Source of the DNA: an uncultured Ectothiorhodospiraceae bacterium
GTDB lineage: Bacteria > Pseudomonadota > Gammaproteobacteria > UBA6429 > Thiohalophilaceae
Length of the DNA stretch: 64,000 nt
Direction: 5' to 3'
Assembly (NCBI GenBank): GCA_947258695.1
Contig: CAMYJG010000005.1
Coordinates: 1-64,000, forward strand
Numbering within the stretch: the first letter of the stretch is position 1; each line of letters starts with the position of its first letter. Below, piece by piece: positions 1 to 9,690 of this stretch. The notes under the pieces are model-generated. The model was not told where the DNA came from, searched no databases, and worked only from the letters and a program-made list of their open reading frames with translations. A program made the translations under genes and the position numbers.

Positions 1-127
1 CTTCGCGTTGATTAACACAAAAGAAAACATGATGTTTAAAATAAGTCATAGCACATATTCTATATAGAAAAAGAAAAGATCAAAAGAAAAACTGAACTAC
101 AAAGAAGAGCCTGCCCCACGAAGTGTT

Positions 128-1462
128 TTGGGTATACAGAGGTACACAGAGGTACACAGAGGTAGAAGCTTTTATCGACTAGGTTTTAGCGCCTATACCT
201 CTTATAATCCTATCGTGGATTCTTCTAACTATATTCTTTCCTTAGCCGATCAATGTGTGAAATGTGGTTTATGTTTACCGCAATGCCCAACTTATGCACT
301 AAAAGCAAATGAAAATGAATCACCACGCGGTCGTATTGCATTAATTCAGGGCTGGTTAAGCGGTCAACTTGAGCCGTCTGAAATATTAACCCAGCACCTG
401 GATCAATGTTTACTCTGTCGTCGTTGTGAACGCCTTTGTCCATCCCAGGTTGCCTATGGCGAAATAATGGATCAAAGTAAGGCTCTGCTGGCAAAAGAAA
501 CGAAAACGACTTTCTCACTGCAGTCTTTAATTTCAAGTCTTAGCTTAAAATTATTACTCAGCAAAAAACTTTCTGGCGCTTTCATCTCCATCTTACGTCT
601 ATTTCAAAAAACCCGCTTAATCCAGTTAGTCGCCTCGACAGGTTTATTTAAACTGTTAGGTTTACAACGCTTGATGTCTTACTTACCTGAACTCAATAAA
701 GCGATAAAGACCAAACACTTTTACCCTGCATCCACTAGCTCAAAGGGTAATATTGCACTATTCACTGGGTGTATCTCAAAACAACTCGACGCAAAAACGG
801 TGACCGCCAGTATCAATTTGCTTAACCGGTTAGGCTATGGTGTTTATGTGCCGGAACAACAGGTTTGCTGTGGTGCCATGCATTTACATAAAGGGCAAAA
901 AAATGAAGCCAGCCAGTTTGCCAGTAAAAATATCGATGTGTTTAACCAGTTAGATAATATTACTGCCGTGGTGAGCCTGGTAAACGGCTGTACTTTGCAA
1001 TTGCGTGAATATCCACAACTAGAAACAAGCAAACAATTTACCCCTGAAGTAGAAGACATTATCGAATTTTTAGGCGAAGCCGACTGGCCTACGGATATTG
1101 AGTTTACGCCGCTGGATAAAAAAGTGGCGCTACAAATTCCGTGTAGCCTGCAAAACAGTTTACGTGCAGAAGACAAATTAATGACGCTTTTGCAACGAAT
1201 TCCTGACATGAGTTTATCTCCTGACACTATTCACAATAAATGTTGTGGCGCAGCCGGTACCTATTTTCTGCGTTTCCCACAAATATCAGACCAGTTAAAA
1301 GCGGCGGCTATACATACCCTGACTAAATCAAGCCCTGAGCTTATTATCAGTAGTAATATAGGCTGTGCATTGCAGCTCAAAGCCGGTTTAAACCAGCAGA
1401 ACACGAATATTCCAGTCATACACCCAGTTTTATTATTAGAACAACAATTAAAAACTCACTAA
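128..1462 (+). CDS. glcF: Glycolate oxidase iron-sulfur subunit-like (Fe-S)-binding protein; true start may be GTG at 215
   Basis: Two ferredoxin-like Cys clusters (CVKCGLCLPQCP, CLLCRRCERLCP) and two CCG-type motifs (CCGAMHLHKG, CCGAAGTYF). The first codons lie in a GGTACACAGA repeat, so the annotated N-terminus is doubtful. Confidence 0.75.
   Translation: MGIQRYTEVHRGRSFYRLGFSAYTSYNPIVDSSNYILSLADQCVKCGLCLPQCPTYALKANENESPRGRIALIQGWLSGQLEPSEILTQHLDQCLLCRRCERLCPSQVAYGEIMDQSKALLAKETKTTFSLQSLISSLSLKLLLSKKLSGAFISILRLFQKTRLIQLVASTGLFKLLGLQRLMSYLPELNKAIKTKHFYPASTSSKGNIALFTGCISKQLDAKTVTASINLLNRLGYGVYVPEQQVCCGAMHLHKGQKNEASQFASKNIDVFNQLDNITAVVSLVNGCTLQLREYPQLETSKQFTPEVEDIIEFLGEADWPTDIEFTPLDKKVALQIPCSLQNSLRAEDKLMTLLQRIPDMSLSPDTIHNKCCGAAGTYFLRFPQISDQLKAAAIHTLTKSSPELIISSNIGCALQLKAGLNQQNTNIPVIHPVLLLEQQLKTH
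131..163. repeat. Three tandem ~10-bp units GGTAYACAGA
   Basis: ggtatacaga ggtacacaga ggtacacaga ggt read directly. Confidence 0.8.
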
Positions 1463-1521
1463 GTTCTCTTGTGGCACAAGATTTGCTCTTTCTTTGATAG
1501 ATATCTTAAAGGGAGAAAATC

Positions 1522-2025
1522 ATGACACGTTTTTTTATAATTATTAGTCTTTTAACTTCATTTCTGTTCAGCAGCTCATTGCTGGCCGAAGGTTACTGGG
1601 GTGCCAAAGTAACGCAGGTTGAGGTGGATTCACCGGCATATAAAAATGCATACAATGCTGGCCTTATTTTCGGTGCGGAGTTTGGTACTCTTGGAGCAAA
1701 CAATATTGTTTCGCTTGAAGGTGAAATTACAACAACCGTCATTAAAGGTGATGTTCTGACCGCTGAATGGGATATGCAAACCTTCGGTTTATATGCCGCT
1801 TTACGCACCGGCAAAGATGTTTACTTAAAAGCCAAGGCTGGTCTTGCAAACTGGGACCTTACTTTAAGTACAGGGGGAACAGCTGATGACACCGGCTTGT
1901 CTTATGGTTTTGGCGGCGGCTTTAAACTCTCGAATGGGCATACCCTGGAAATTGAATACAGTGTAATCGAAGGAGATACAGGTAACGCTGATATCAGTAT
2001 GCTTGGCGTGAATTACCTTTTTTAA
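1522..2025 (+). CDS. Outer-membrane beta-barrel protein with signal peptide
   Basis: N-terminal signal (FFIIISLLTSFLFSSSLLA), alternating beta-strand pattern, C-terminal ...GVNYLF ending in an aromatic residue. Confidence 0.6.
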   Translation: MTRFFIIISLLTSFLFSSSLLAEGYWGAKVTQVEVDSPAYKNAYNAGLIFGAEFGTLGANNIVSLEGEITTTVIKGDVLTAEWDMQTFGLYAALRTGKDVYLKAKAGLANWDLTLSTGGTADDTGLSYGFGGGFKLSNGHTLEIEYSVIEGDTGNADISMLGVNYLF

Positions 2026-2114
2026 ATTAACCTAGCTAATCCTGGATAACTATATTCCTCTCATACACTTTGTGTTTTCCACGATACAGCTCCGTTACAA
2101 AATAAAATTTAACC

Positions 2115-2143
2115 GGGGAATTCCCTTCCTTAGGGAAGCCCCC
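2115..2143. other. Stem-loop GGGGAATTCCCT-TCCT-TAGGGAAGCCCC (possible terminator or processing hairpin, no clear U-tract)
   Basis: Inverted repeat seen directly, downstream of the 1522..2025 CDS. Confidence 0.5.
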
Positions 2144-2160
2144 AATAAGCATCAAACCTT

Positions 2161-2281
2161 TGTCATACCGGCGAAGGCCGGTATCCAGAAAGCCCGCTAA
2201 ATCACAAAAGATAGTTTATTTTATGACTTAGTAAGTCTTTGCTATGTAAAGCTAGATTCCGGCCTGCGCCGGAACGACATA
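2161..2281. repeat. MITE/REP-like element with ~28-bp imperfect terminal inverted repeats
   Basis: Left TGTCATACCGGCGAAGGCCGGTATCCAG; reverse complement of right TGTCGTTCCGGCGCAGGCCGGAATCTAG. Confidence 0.75.
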
Positions 2282-2387
2282 TAAGAAAAATAAGTTAATA
2301 AGTTTTACTGAACAACATCGCCCAGTTTTTCGATATTTTTTTGACATTTTTCTTGCGGCTTTTGTCTTGCTTGAGTATTGTTCAGCT

Positions 2388-3044
2388 ATGACAAAACAAG
2401 CCAGTAATAGACACTTTTCGCCACTTGATAACCTGGTAATGCAGGTTGATACCGGCCTGCGCACTTTGTTTGGTAAACCCAGTATTACTGAACGTGCCAA
2501 CCCGGAAGATAGTGTTAATGAAGGCCAACTCTCTGCCAGCGAAAAAGATCTCGCGGGACGTTTAATGCGCATTAATCACTCCGGCGAAGTGGCTGCACAA
2601 GGCTTATACCAGGGACAAGCACTGACCGCGAAGTTACCTGAAGTCAGGGCAAAAATGGAACGTGCAGCACAAGAAGAAAATGATCATCTAAACTGGTGCG
2701 AGCAACGTATTAACGAACTGGGAACACACACCAGTTATTTAAACCCAGTATGGTATTTTGGTTCAGTCGCGATAGGTGCAACAGCGGGACTCGCGGGTGA
2801 TAAATGGAGCTTGGGATTTGTTGCTGAAACCGAACACCAGGTGGTGCGTCATTTAGATAGTCACTTAAATCAAATTTCTGAAAATGATCATAAGAGCCGT
2901 GCTATCTTAGAACAAATGAAAGAAGATGAAGGCCATCATGCCACCGTGGCACTCAATGCTGGTGGCGCAGAATTACCTGCGCCGATTAAAAAATTTATGT
3001 CACTCTCTTCAAAAGTGATGACTAAATCAGTTTATCGCCTGTAA
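2388..3044 (+). CDS. coq7: 2-polyprenyl-3-methyl-6-methoxy-1,4-benzoquinone monooxygenase (Coq7 type)
   Basis: [29 protein letters not shown] and EDEGHHA di-iron motifs; ATG at 2388 within the longer ORF. Confidence 0.9.
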   Translation: MTKQASNRHFSPLDNLVMQVDTGLRTLFGKPSITERANPEDSVNEGQLSASEKDLAGRLMRINHSGEVAAQGLYQGQALTAKLPEVRAKMERAAQEENDHLNWCEQRINELGTHTSYLNPVWYFGSVAIGATAGLAGDKWSLGFVAETEHQVVRHLDSHLNQISENDHKSRAILEQMKEDEGHHATVALNAGGAELPAPIKKFMSLSSKVMTKSVYRL

Positions 3045-3047
3045 TTA

Positions 3048-3710
3048 TCAAGCTCCCTCTCTTAATTTAAAATTCCACGCTATTGTTATTCTCGGTTCAT
3101 CCCCGGTATACGGGTGTACATGATGTACCAGCTCAGAGGGAAAAATAATCATTGAGCCTGGGTCCATACTTGGAGAAATTTGTGATGTCACTCGTCCCTC
3201 TTCAACAGTACAACAACCAGGTGCGCGTGGATCTATGATAGCAAAGCGCCCATCTAATCCATTATCATTTTTAGTGTTACCCGGTTCCAACATATAAACC
3301 ACACTGGCAATGCAGTCTGTATGACTATGCGCTGCCAGGTAATCGTGCTTTCTTGATACGCTTGCCCATGAAGTGGTAGCAACAACATCTTCAATGTCCT
3401 TACCCACTGCCTGGCAAAAAAATGCTGCAGCGCGCATATCAATTAATTTTGCTTCCGCTGTTTCCCATTCATGCACGTAACGAACTTTGTTTCCTCCAAT
3501 TCTCACGCGGTGAGTATGTTCTTCAAGCTTTTCTAATTCGAGAATACGCTCTTTTAACTTATCATGATATTTCTCAATATCTGTGAACAGCGCTGTGTAT
3601 GTCATCGGCGAGTCGGTAATTTCAACGACATCTGTGTCAGATGGCCAGATATATAAATTTTTGCCACGCACGTTAATTTTATGTTTATGAATATCAATTT
3701 TTTTAGACAT
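3048..3710 (-). CDS. Putative 2OG-Fe(II) oxygenase family protein
   Basis: HSHTDCIASVVYMLEPGN ... PSELVHHVHPYTGDEPRITIAWN, consistent with the HxD...H and Arg pattern of 2OG-Fe(II) oxygenases. Confidence 0.65.
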   Translation of the reverse strand: MSKKIDIHKHKINVRGKNLYIWPSDTDVVEITDSPMTYTALFTDIEKYHDKLKERILELEKLEEHTHRVRIGGNKVRYVHEWETAEAKLIDMRAAAFFCQAVGKDIEDVVATTSWASVSRKHDYLAAHSHTDCIASVVYMLEPGNTKNDNGLDGRFAIIDPRAPGCCTVEEGRVTSQISPSMDPGSMIIFPSELVHHVHPYTGDEPRITIAWNFKLREGA

Positions 3711-3751
3711 AACCCAATTTAAACCTATAAATTCTTATATTAATTTTTTTA

Positions 3752-5380
3752 CTAGCTATTAAAAACTGAATGGTGAGCCTGTTGCCAGTCAGCCAATCCA
3801 AAGCCTCGAACGATGGCTAATGGTAAAGCGATCGATCCTGATGATAACAGTGTGTCGTGAAATGTTTTGAGATTAAAGTTTTCCTTTTTTTGCTCTTGTT
3901 TCTTCACATCACGTATTAATGACCAACCTGTGGCATAACCCATAGGGACACCCGGGGCATGGGTATACCAGGTTAAATCTCCCATCGCCTGGTTTTTACT
4001 AAATCCTAACTTGTCCTGCATTAACTGGGCGGCATCATCTAAACTTAAACCACGGGTATGTATACCGACATCAATCATTATTCGTAATGCCCGCCACAAA
4101 CGATCTTTTAATAAAACAAAATTGGATTCAGGCTCAGTGATAAAACCCAGTTCATGCATCAATTGTTCACAATATAAGGCCCAACCTTCATACAATGTTG
4201 CCGATGCATTTAATAACCGGGGTAAAGTACTCGAACTGGGCTTAGAATTTGCTTTAACAAATTGTAAATGATGTCCCGGCCATGCTTCATGCACACAGGT
4301 ATGTTTTAAACCTACCGTATTATGTTCACCGAGATCTTCTTCTGTTTTTGCCGGGGTAACATAGTAATAACCTTGTTGTTCGACGTCTGCCGGAGACGGT
4401 TCATAGTAGGCGGCAAAAGGAATCTGATGCTGTAAGAAGCCCGGTGTTTCAATGACTTTTAAGTTTTCTTTTGCTGGCAAACTGACCAGGTCATGTTCTT
4501 CAACAAATTTTCGAGCCGCCAACATTTGTTTTCTGTATTCTTCTAATACATTTTCTTTTGCTGGACGATTTTGTTGAATTTTTTTCATACAGGCATCAAC
4601 ATCATCATTACCCTGTAATACTTGAGTAACCTGCTTTAATTGTTTTTCGGTTTTGATAAACAATTTTTCTCCAAAGGCATATAACTCATCGGCATTAATA
4701 TCCAGGTAATGTCTTTCCTGCAGGATCAAATCGAAGTAAGTGCGACCACAGGCAAAGTCACCTTTAGCCTGCGGCGCAAGGTTGTTTTTTAAATAAGCAG
4801 AAAAATCTTCCAACGCATGCGCGGCATTTTCTAATTCTTCGCTGACTCGAAAATTATTTATTTCGGGATGTTGTTTTAACTCACGGATAAATTCGGCGCC
4901 ACCCTCGGCTTCGGCAACAGCAGACTCGAGCCAGATTAAAGGAATGCTGGCTGGCTCCATATCCAACCAGCTTCGCGCGCCACGCAAGTGAGCTGGTATC
5001 GCTTGTAAACGGGCGCGTAAGGCTTCCCCTTTATTTTCTACTTCATGTATTGTTAACTGGTAAATAGCATGTACCGGTAAAAAACGTGCCGGATCAGTTC
5101 GCCGCCAGTCACGTAAGGCGTGTGACTCAAGTTGCAGTAATGCGGCGCTGCGCATTAACTGTAAATCTATTTGTTGATCCTGGGTTAAGCTATCTAAGTC
5201 CAGTTCATCTAAACTGGAAATGAGTTTTTCGTTTAACACTTTTAAGGCACTGAGTTCATCATCACCATAAGGTTTTAATAAATGAGCATAGCCTGCAACA
5301 CCAACATCAACCGCAACTTCAGGATGAAAACGTAACCAGGTTCGATAGTAACGATCAATAATTGTGGTTAGCTTTGACAT
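3752..5380 (-). CDS. DUF885 family protein (putative metallopeptidase-like)
   Basis: HEAWPGHHLQ motif and YYVTPAKT, as in DUF885 proteins. Confidence 0.85.
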   Translation of the reverse strand: MSKLTTIIDRYYRTWLRFHPEVAVDVGVAGYAHLLKPYGDDELSALKVLNEKLISSLDELDLDSLTQDQQIDLQLMRSAALLQLESHALRDWRRTDPARFLPVHAIYQLTIHEVENKGEALRARLQAIPAHLRGARSWLDMEPASIPLIWLESAVAEAEGGAEFIRELKQHPEINNFRVSEELENAAHALEDFSAYLKNNLAPQAKGDFACGRTYFDLILQERHYLDINADELYAFGEKLFIKTEKQLKQVTQVLQGNDDVDACMKKIQQNRPAKENVLEEYRKQMLAARKFVEEHDLVSLPAKENLKVIETPGFLQHQIPFAAYYEPSPADVEQQGYYYVTPAKTEEDLGEHNTVGLKHTCVHEAWPGHHLQFVKANSKPSSSTLPRLLNASATLYEGWALYCEQLMHELGFITEPESNFVLLKDRLWRALRIMIDVGIHTRGLSLDDAAQLMQDKLGFSKNQAMGDLTWYTHAPGVPMGYATGWSLIRDVKKQEQKKENFNLKTFHDTLLSSGSIALPLAIVRGFGLADWQQAHHSVFNS

Positions 5381-5410
5381 TCGATTAAATAACTCTCTTT
5401 ATTATTTTTA

Positions 5411-5827
5411 TTACGCAGTTACAATTTCATAATCATGTGTTATCTCTACCGACTTACTTAGCATGATAGATGCAGAACAATATTTCTCTGCGGATAACTC
5501 CACTGCTCGTTTAACATGTTTGTCACTTAGCTCTTTACCGCTCACGATAAAATGCACATGAATTTTAGTAAACACTTTAGGATCCGTATCGGCTCTAGTT
5601 GCCTCTAATTCAGCAACACAATCATCTACTTGCTGTCGGGATTTTTTTAGAATGTGTATAACATCAAATGCGGTACAGCCACCCATGCCGAGCAACATCA
5701 TTTCCATCGGACGCACACCCAGATTACGGCCACCATGCTCTTCTGGCCCGTCCATCACCACGGCATGGCCGCTGCCTGACTCGCCGATGAACATGGCATC
5801 TTGTGCCCATTTTATGCGTGCCTTCAT
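5411..5827 (-). CDS. OsmC family protein
   Basis: MKARIKWAQDAMFIGESGSGHAVVMDGPEEHGGRNLGVRPMEMMLLGMGGCTAFDV; ORF extends upstream to 6010 but ATG at 5827 fits the family. Confidence 0.85.
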   Translation of the reverse strand: MKARIKWAQDAMFIGESGSGHAVVMDGPEEHGGRNLGVRPMEMMLLGMGGCTAFDVIHILKKSRQQVDDCVAELEATRADTDPKVFTKIHVHFIVSGKELSDKHVKRAVELSAEKYCSASIMLSKSVEITHDYEIVTA

Positions 5828-6001
5828 ACCACTTTTTCTCCTAAACTGTAGACCTGTTTTTTGACTTACACTTGTTCGCGCAGTAAGCTGATAATTGCTG
5901 AATAATGAATAATCAGCCAGATTAAGATTTTTTAACCAGTTACTTTTATGGATGATATACCATAATACGTAAACATACTTTAGCAATGGATAGGGAATAA
6001 C

Positions 6002-6640
6002 ATGCGTCAATCGCCTTCTGAATCAACGGGCATCCAATCACTGGATAAATTTTTGGAGCATTGCCATAAACGGCATTATCCAGCCAAAAGCACCATTATT
6101 TATGCTGATGATAAGCCCGATGTACTGTATTTTATTCTTGATGGCTCGGTAACTGTACTGATTGAAGACAGTGACGGGCGTGAAATTGTACTGGCCTACC
6201 TGAATAAAGGTGATTTCTTTGGTGAAATGGGCCTGTTTGATGAACAGTTAAACCGTAGTGCCTGGGTTCGTGCGCGTAGTAGCTGCGAAGTAGCCGAAGT
6301 CAGCTATAACAAATTCCGACAAATAGCACAGGAACATTCAGATATCGTTTTTGCCATGGCATCACAAATGGCCGCGCGCTTACGAGTTACCAGCAGAAAA
6401 GTAAGTGATTTGGCCTTTATGGATGTGAGTGGTCGTGTTGCCCGCACTTTACTCGATCTATGTAGTCAACCCGATGCCATGACTCATCCCGATGGAATGC
6501 AAATCCGGATTACCCGTCAGGAAATCGGTAAGATAGTCGGTTGTTCACGTGAAATGGTGGGGCGCGTGCTTAAAAGCATGGAAGAACAAGAACTGATTGA
6601 TGTGAAAGGTAAAACTATCGTGGTGTTTGGCACCCGCTAA
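6002..6640 (+). CDS. crp: CRP/Vfr-type cyclic nucleotide-binding transcriptional regulator
   Basis: cNMP-binding domain ([29 protein letters not shown]) and HTH ([29 protein letters not shown]); divergent from osmC and convergent with trpC. Confidence 0.88.
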   Translation: MRQSPSESTGIQSLDKFLEHCHKRHYPAKSTIIYADDKPDVLYFILDGSVTVLIEDSDGREIVLAYLNKGDFFGEMGLFDEQLNRSAWVRARSSCEVAEVSYNKFRQIAQEHSDIVFAMASQMAARLRVTSRKVSDLAFMDVSGRVARTLLDLCSQPDAMTHPDGMQIRITRQEIGKIVGCSREMVGRVLKSMEEQELIDVKGKTIVVFGTR

Positions 6641-6650
6641 AACAAATTTC

Positions 6651-6681
6651 TCACCGCAGAGTCGCAAAGAACGCAAAGTTT
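6651..6681. repeat. Dispersed CACCGCAGAGnCGCAAAG-type repeat
   Basis: tcaccgcagagtcgcaaagaacgcaaagttt between crp and trpC. Confidence 0.65.
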
Positions 6682-6728
6682 TTGATGTTAGTGAAAATGA
6701 GAGAGCAGCATTGTAAGTGCATGCTTTA

Positions 6729-7520
6729 TCAAAATTTTTCACCCGGCTCATCAGCCCGCATAAAGGCTTCACCCACCAGGAAGGCATTCACATTATGTTG
6801 CTGCATTAAGGCAACATCTTCTTTGGCGTGTATGCCACTTTCAGTCACTACAATGCAGTCATCGGGTATCAGTTTCAATAGATCAATGGTTGTCTGTAGT
6901 GAGGTTTCAAAAGTACGTAAGTTACGGTTGTTAATACCGATCATTGGCAAATCTAACGGTAAGGCACGTTTGAGTTCTTCTTCATCATGCACTTCAACCA
7001 GCACATCCATCTCCAGTTCAATCGCGAGATCACTGAGTTCTTTTAATTGTTCATCACTTAAGCAAGCAACAATTAATAAAATACAATCCGCTCCCATACC
7101 GCGGGCTTCATAGACCTGGTAAGGATCGATAATAAATTCTTTACGCAATACCGGTAAGGCACACACTTCGCGAGCCTGCTTTAAGTAAGCATCGCTGCCC
7201 TGAAAAAAATCAACGTCGGTTAAAACCGAAAGACACGCCGCACCACCTTCTTCATAAGATGTTGCAATTTCGGCGGGAACGAAATTTTCCCGTATCACCC
7301 CTTTACTTGGCGAAGCTTTTTTAATTTCGGCAATTACCGCGGGTTGACCGGCCTGTATTTTTCTTTGCAGTGCAAAAACAAAACTACGAGGTGCCAATGC
7401 CAGCTTTGCCCTTTCTGCACGACGTTTAATATCCACTAAAGAAACCAGGGCTCGACGTTCTTCAACTTCTTCAAGTTTACGGTTAATGATTTTTTTTAAA
7501 ATATCAGGGGTGTTACTCAT
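6729..7520 (-). CDS. trpC: Indole-3-glycerol phosphate synthase
   Basis: [58 protein letters not shown] at 7520. Confidence 0.95.
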   Translation of the reverse strand: MSNTPDILKKIINRKLEEVEERRALVSLVDIKRRAERAKLALAPRSFVFALQRKIQAGQPAVIAEIKKASPSKGVIRENFVPAEIATSYEEGGAACLSVLTDVDFFQGSDAYLKQAREVCALPVLRKEFIIDPYQVYEARGMGADCILLIVACLSDEQLKELSDLAIELEMDVLVEVHDEEELKRALPLDLPMIGINNRNLRTFETSLQTTIDLLKLIPDDCIVVTESGIHAKEDVALMQQHNVNAFLVGEAFMRADEPGEKF

Positions 7521-7527
7521 AATTTTT

Positions 7528-7555
7528 ACCACAGAGGAGACAAAGGTTCACAGAG
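7528..7555. repeat. Dispersed ACCACAGAGG-type repeat
   Basis: accacagaggagacaaaggttcacagag just upstream of the trpC start. Confidence 0.5.
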
Positions 7556-7592
7556 AAAAAGAAACTCCTCTTAAACCACTGTTGTTTTATAA

Positions 7593-8609
7593 TTAAAATG
7601 AAGCTGATACCTTAACCAGTTCATCTAACTTGGCTTTTGCCGCACCCGAAGCAATCACTTCTTCTGCTTTATCTATACCTGCTTGTAAGCTATCGGCCAG
7701 GCCCGCGACATAAATGGCTGCACCGGAATTAAACTTAACGATATCTTTTGCAGCGCCCGACTCGTTATTTAAAACCTTTTTAATCACGGCTAATGATTCT
7801 TCTGATCCAGTTACGGCTAACTCAGAAATATTTGTTCTGCTAAAACCAAACTCTTCCGGTGTAATTTGATAACTGGTGACCTTACCCTCTTTTAATTCAG
7901 AGACATTTGTTGGCGCACCAATACTTATTTCATCCATACCATCTTCTGAATGAACCACCATCACATGATGACTGCCTAATTTATTTAATACTTCGGCAAG
8001 TGGTTCAACCAACTCATCAGCAAATACACCAAGCAACTGGTTCGGTGCACCGGCTGGATTGGTTAATGGACCAAGCACATTAAAAATAGTACGTACTGCC
8101 ATTTCTTTTCGAGGGCCAATTGCATGCTTCATTGCGCTATGGTGCATCGGTGCAAACATAAAACCAACACCCACTTCATTAATGCATTTAGCGACCTGAT
8201 CTGCATTAAGATCTAACTTCACACCAGCCGCTTCTAATAAGTCTGCACTACCCGACTTACTTGAGACTGAACGATTACCATGCTTGGCCACCGTGCCACC
8301 TGCAGCAGCAACAACAAAAGTACAGGCCGTAGAAATATTAAAGGTATTTGAACCATCACCACCGGTACCGACAATATCAACAACATGATCACCACTGACT
8401 TTTACACCGGTTGCAAGTTCACGCATCACTTTTGCAGCAGCGGCTATTTCATCAACGGTTTCTCCTTTCATACGTAAGCCAACAAGGAAACCGCCAATTT
8501 GTGCTGGCGTCGCTTCACCTGTCATGATAATTCGCATGACATCATTCATTTCAGCGGCTGTTAAATCCTGACGAGCTAACACTGCTTTAATGGCTGACTG
8601 CATGTCCAT
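7593..8609 (-). CDS. trpD: Anthranilate phosphoribosyltransferase
   Basis: [50 protein letters not shown]. Confidence 0.96.
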   Translation of the reverse strand: MDMQSAIKAVLARQDLTAAEMNDVMRIIMTGEATPAQIGGFLVGLRMKGETVDEIAAAAKVMRELATGVKVSGDHVVDIVGTGGDGSNTFNISTACTFVVAAAGGTVAKHGNRSVSSKSGSADLLEAAGVKLDLNADQVAKCINEVGVGFMFAPMHHSAMKHAIGPRKEMAVRTIFNVLGPLTNPAGAPNQLLGVFADELVEPLAEVLNKLGSHHVMVVHSEDGMDEISIGAPTNVSELKEGKVTSYQITPEEFGFSRTNISELAVTGSEESLAVIKKVLNNESGAAKDIVKFNSGAAIYVAGLADSLQAGIDKAEEVIASGAAKAKLDELVKVSASF

Positions 8610-8633
8610 AATAACTCTCCCTTAACTCTCTTA

Positions 8634-9218
8634 TTATTTAGCTAAATCTAAAAAGTTTTTTAGCATGGCATGACCATGCTGGGTCAGTATAGATTCCGGA
8701 TGAAACTGTATACCTTCAATTGGATACTGCTTATGTCGTACTCCCATAATTTCATCCATGATACCGCCTTCTTTTTCAGTCCACGCGGTAATCTCGAGGT
8801 AATCCGGTAAGCTATCATTATCAATCACTAAAGAGTGATAGCGAGTTGCTTCCAATGGGCTATACAGGTTTTTAAAAACACCTTCGTTGTTGTGATGAAC
8901 TTCGGAAACTTTTCCATGCATAATTTCTTTAGCATGAACGATCTTTCCACCAAATGCCTGGCCAATACTTTGATGCCCCAGGCACACGCCTAAAATTGGA
9001 ATTTTTCCAGCAAAGTAACGGATCGCATCAATAGAAATACCGGCTTCATTTGGTGTACAGGGTCCGGGTGATATCACCAGCTGATCCGGCATTAATGCTG
9101 CTATCTCTTTAATTGTAATTTCATCATTACGATAAACCTGTACATCAACCTTAAGCTCACCAAAATATTGCACCAGGTTATAAGTAAAGGAATCATAATT
9201 GTCGATCATTAAAAGCAT
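8634..9218 (-). CDS. trpG: Anthranilate synthase component II (glutamine amidotransferase)
   Basis: [50 protein letters not shown]. Confidence 0.96.
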   Translation of the reverse strand: MLLMIDNYDSFTYNLVQYFGELKVDVQVYRNDEITIKEIAALMPDQLVISPGPCTPNEAGISIDAIRYFAGKIPILGVCLGHQSIGQAFGGKIVHAKEIMHGKVSEVHHNNEGVFKNLYSPLEATRYHSLVIDNDSLPDYLEITAWTEKEGGIMDEIMGVRHKQYPIEGIQFHPESILTQHGHAMLKNFLDLAK

Positions 9219-9223
9219 TTATT

Positions 9224-9250
9224 CACCGCAAAGACGCAGAGTGCGCAAAG
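9224..9250. repeat. Left inverted copy of the ACCGCAGAGACGCAGAG-type repeat flanking the GxxExxY remnant
   Basis: CACCGCAAAGACGCAGAGTGCGCAAAG. Confidence 0.75.
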
Positions 9251-9251
9251 T

Positions 9252-9628
9252 TTACAAATTATTCACCAACCGCTTAATTCCATGTTTAAGAAGTTTGGTG
9301 TTAAAATTTATCAATAAGCCTAATTTATTATTTCTAATACGTAAATATGATAACAGTTGAGCATCATGAATTGGCAATAAGCTGTCTACTGATTTAAGCT
9401 CAACCACAACGGTATCTTCAACAATAAAATCTAACCGATAACCCACATCCATTTATCACCCTTATAAACAATATCTAAAGGTGCTTCACGAATATAATTA
9501 ATACCTTGAATAGTCAATTCTCTAGCCAGGCAAGATGAATATGCTGACTCTAATAACCCAGGTCCAAGATACCTATGAACTTCAATCGAAGCTCCAATTA
9601 TTTTCTGTGATATATCATTTTCTAACAT
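9252..9628 (-). pseudogene. GxxExxY family protein (PD-(D/E)XK-like), frameshifted near 9450
   Basis: N-part MLENDISQKIIGASIEVHRYLGPGLLESAYSSCLARELTIQGINYIREAPLDIVYKGDK and C-part MDVGYRLDFIVEDTVVVELKSVDSLLPIHDAQLLSYLRIRNNKLGLLINFN are in adjacent frames. Confidence 0.85.
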
Positions 9629-9655
9629 TATTAACTCTCCTTGTTAATAAAAAAA

Positions 9656-9684
9656 TCTTAGCGTCCTCTGCGTCTCTGCGGTTA
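9656..9684. repeat. Right inverted copy of the ACCGCAGAGACGCAGAG-type repeat
   Basis: Reverse complement TTAACCGCAGAGACGCAGAGGACGCTAAG. Confidence 0.75.
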
Positions 9685-9690
9685 ATATTA

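Noticed and set aside
131-163. Tandem GGTACACAGA units as a possible CRISPR or VNTR regulatory array
   Set aside because: Only three 10-bp units without spacers; best read as a dispersed repeat fragment.
2252-2572. Minus-strand 106-aa ORF
   Set aside because: Antisense to the coq7 start and read through the MITE-like element; C-terminal VVPAQAGI is a repeat translation artefact.
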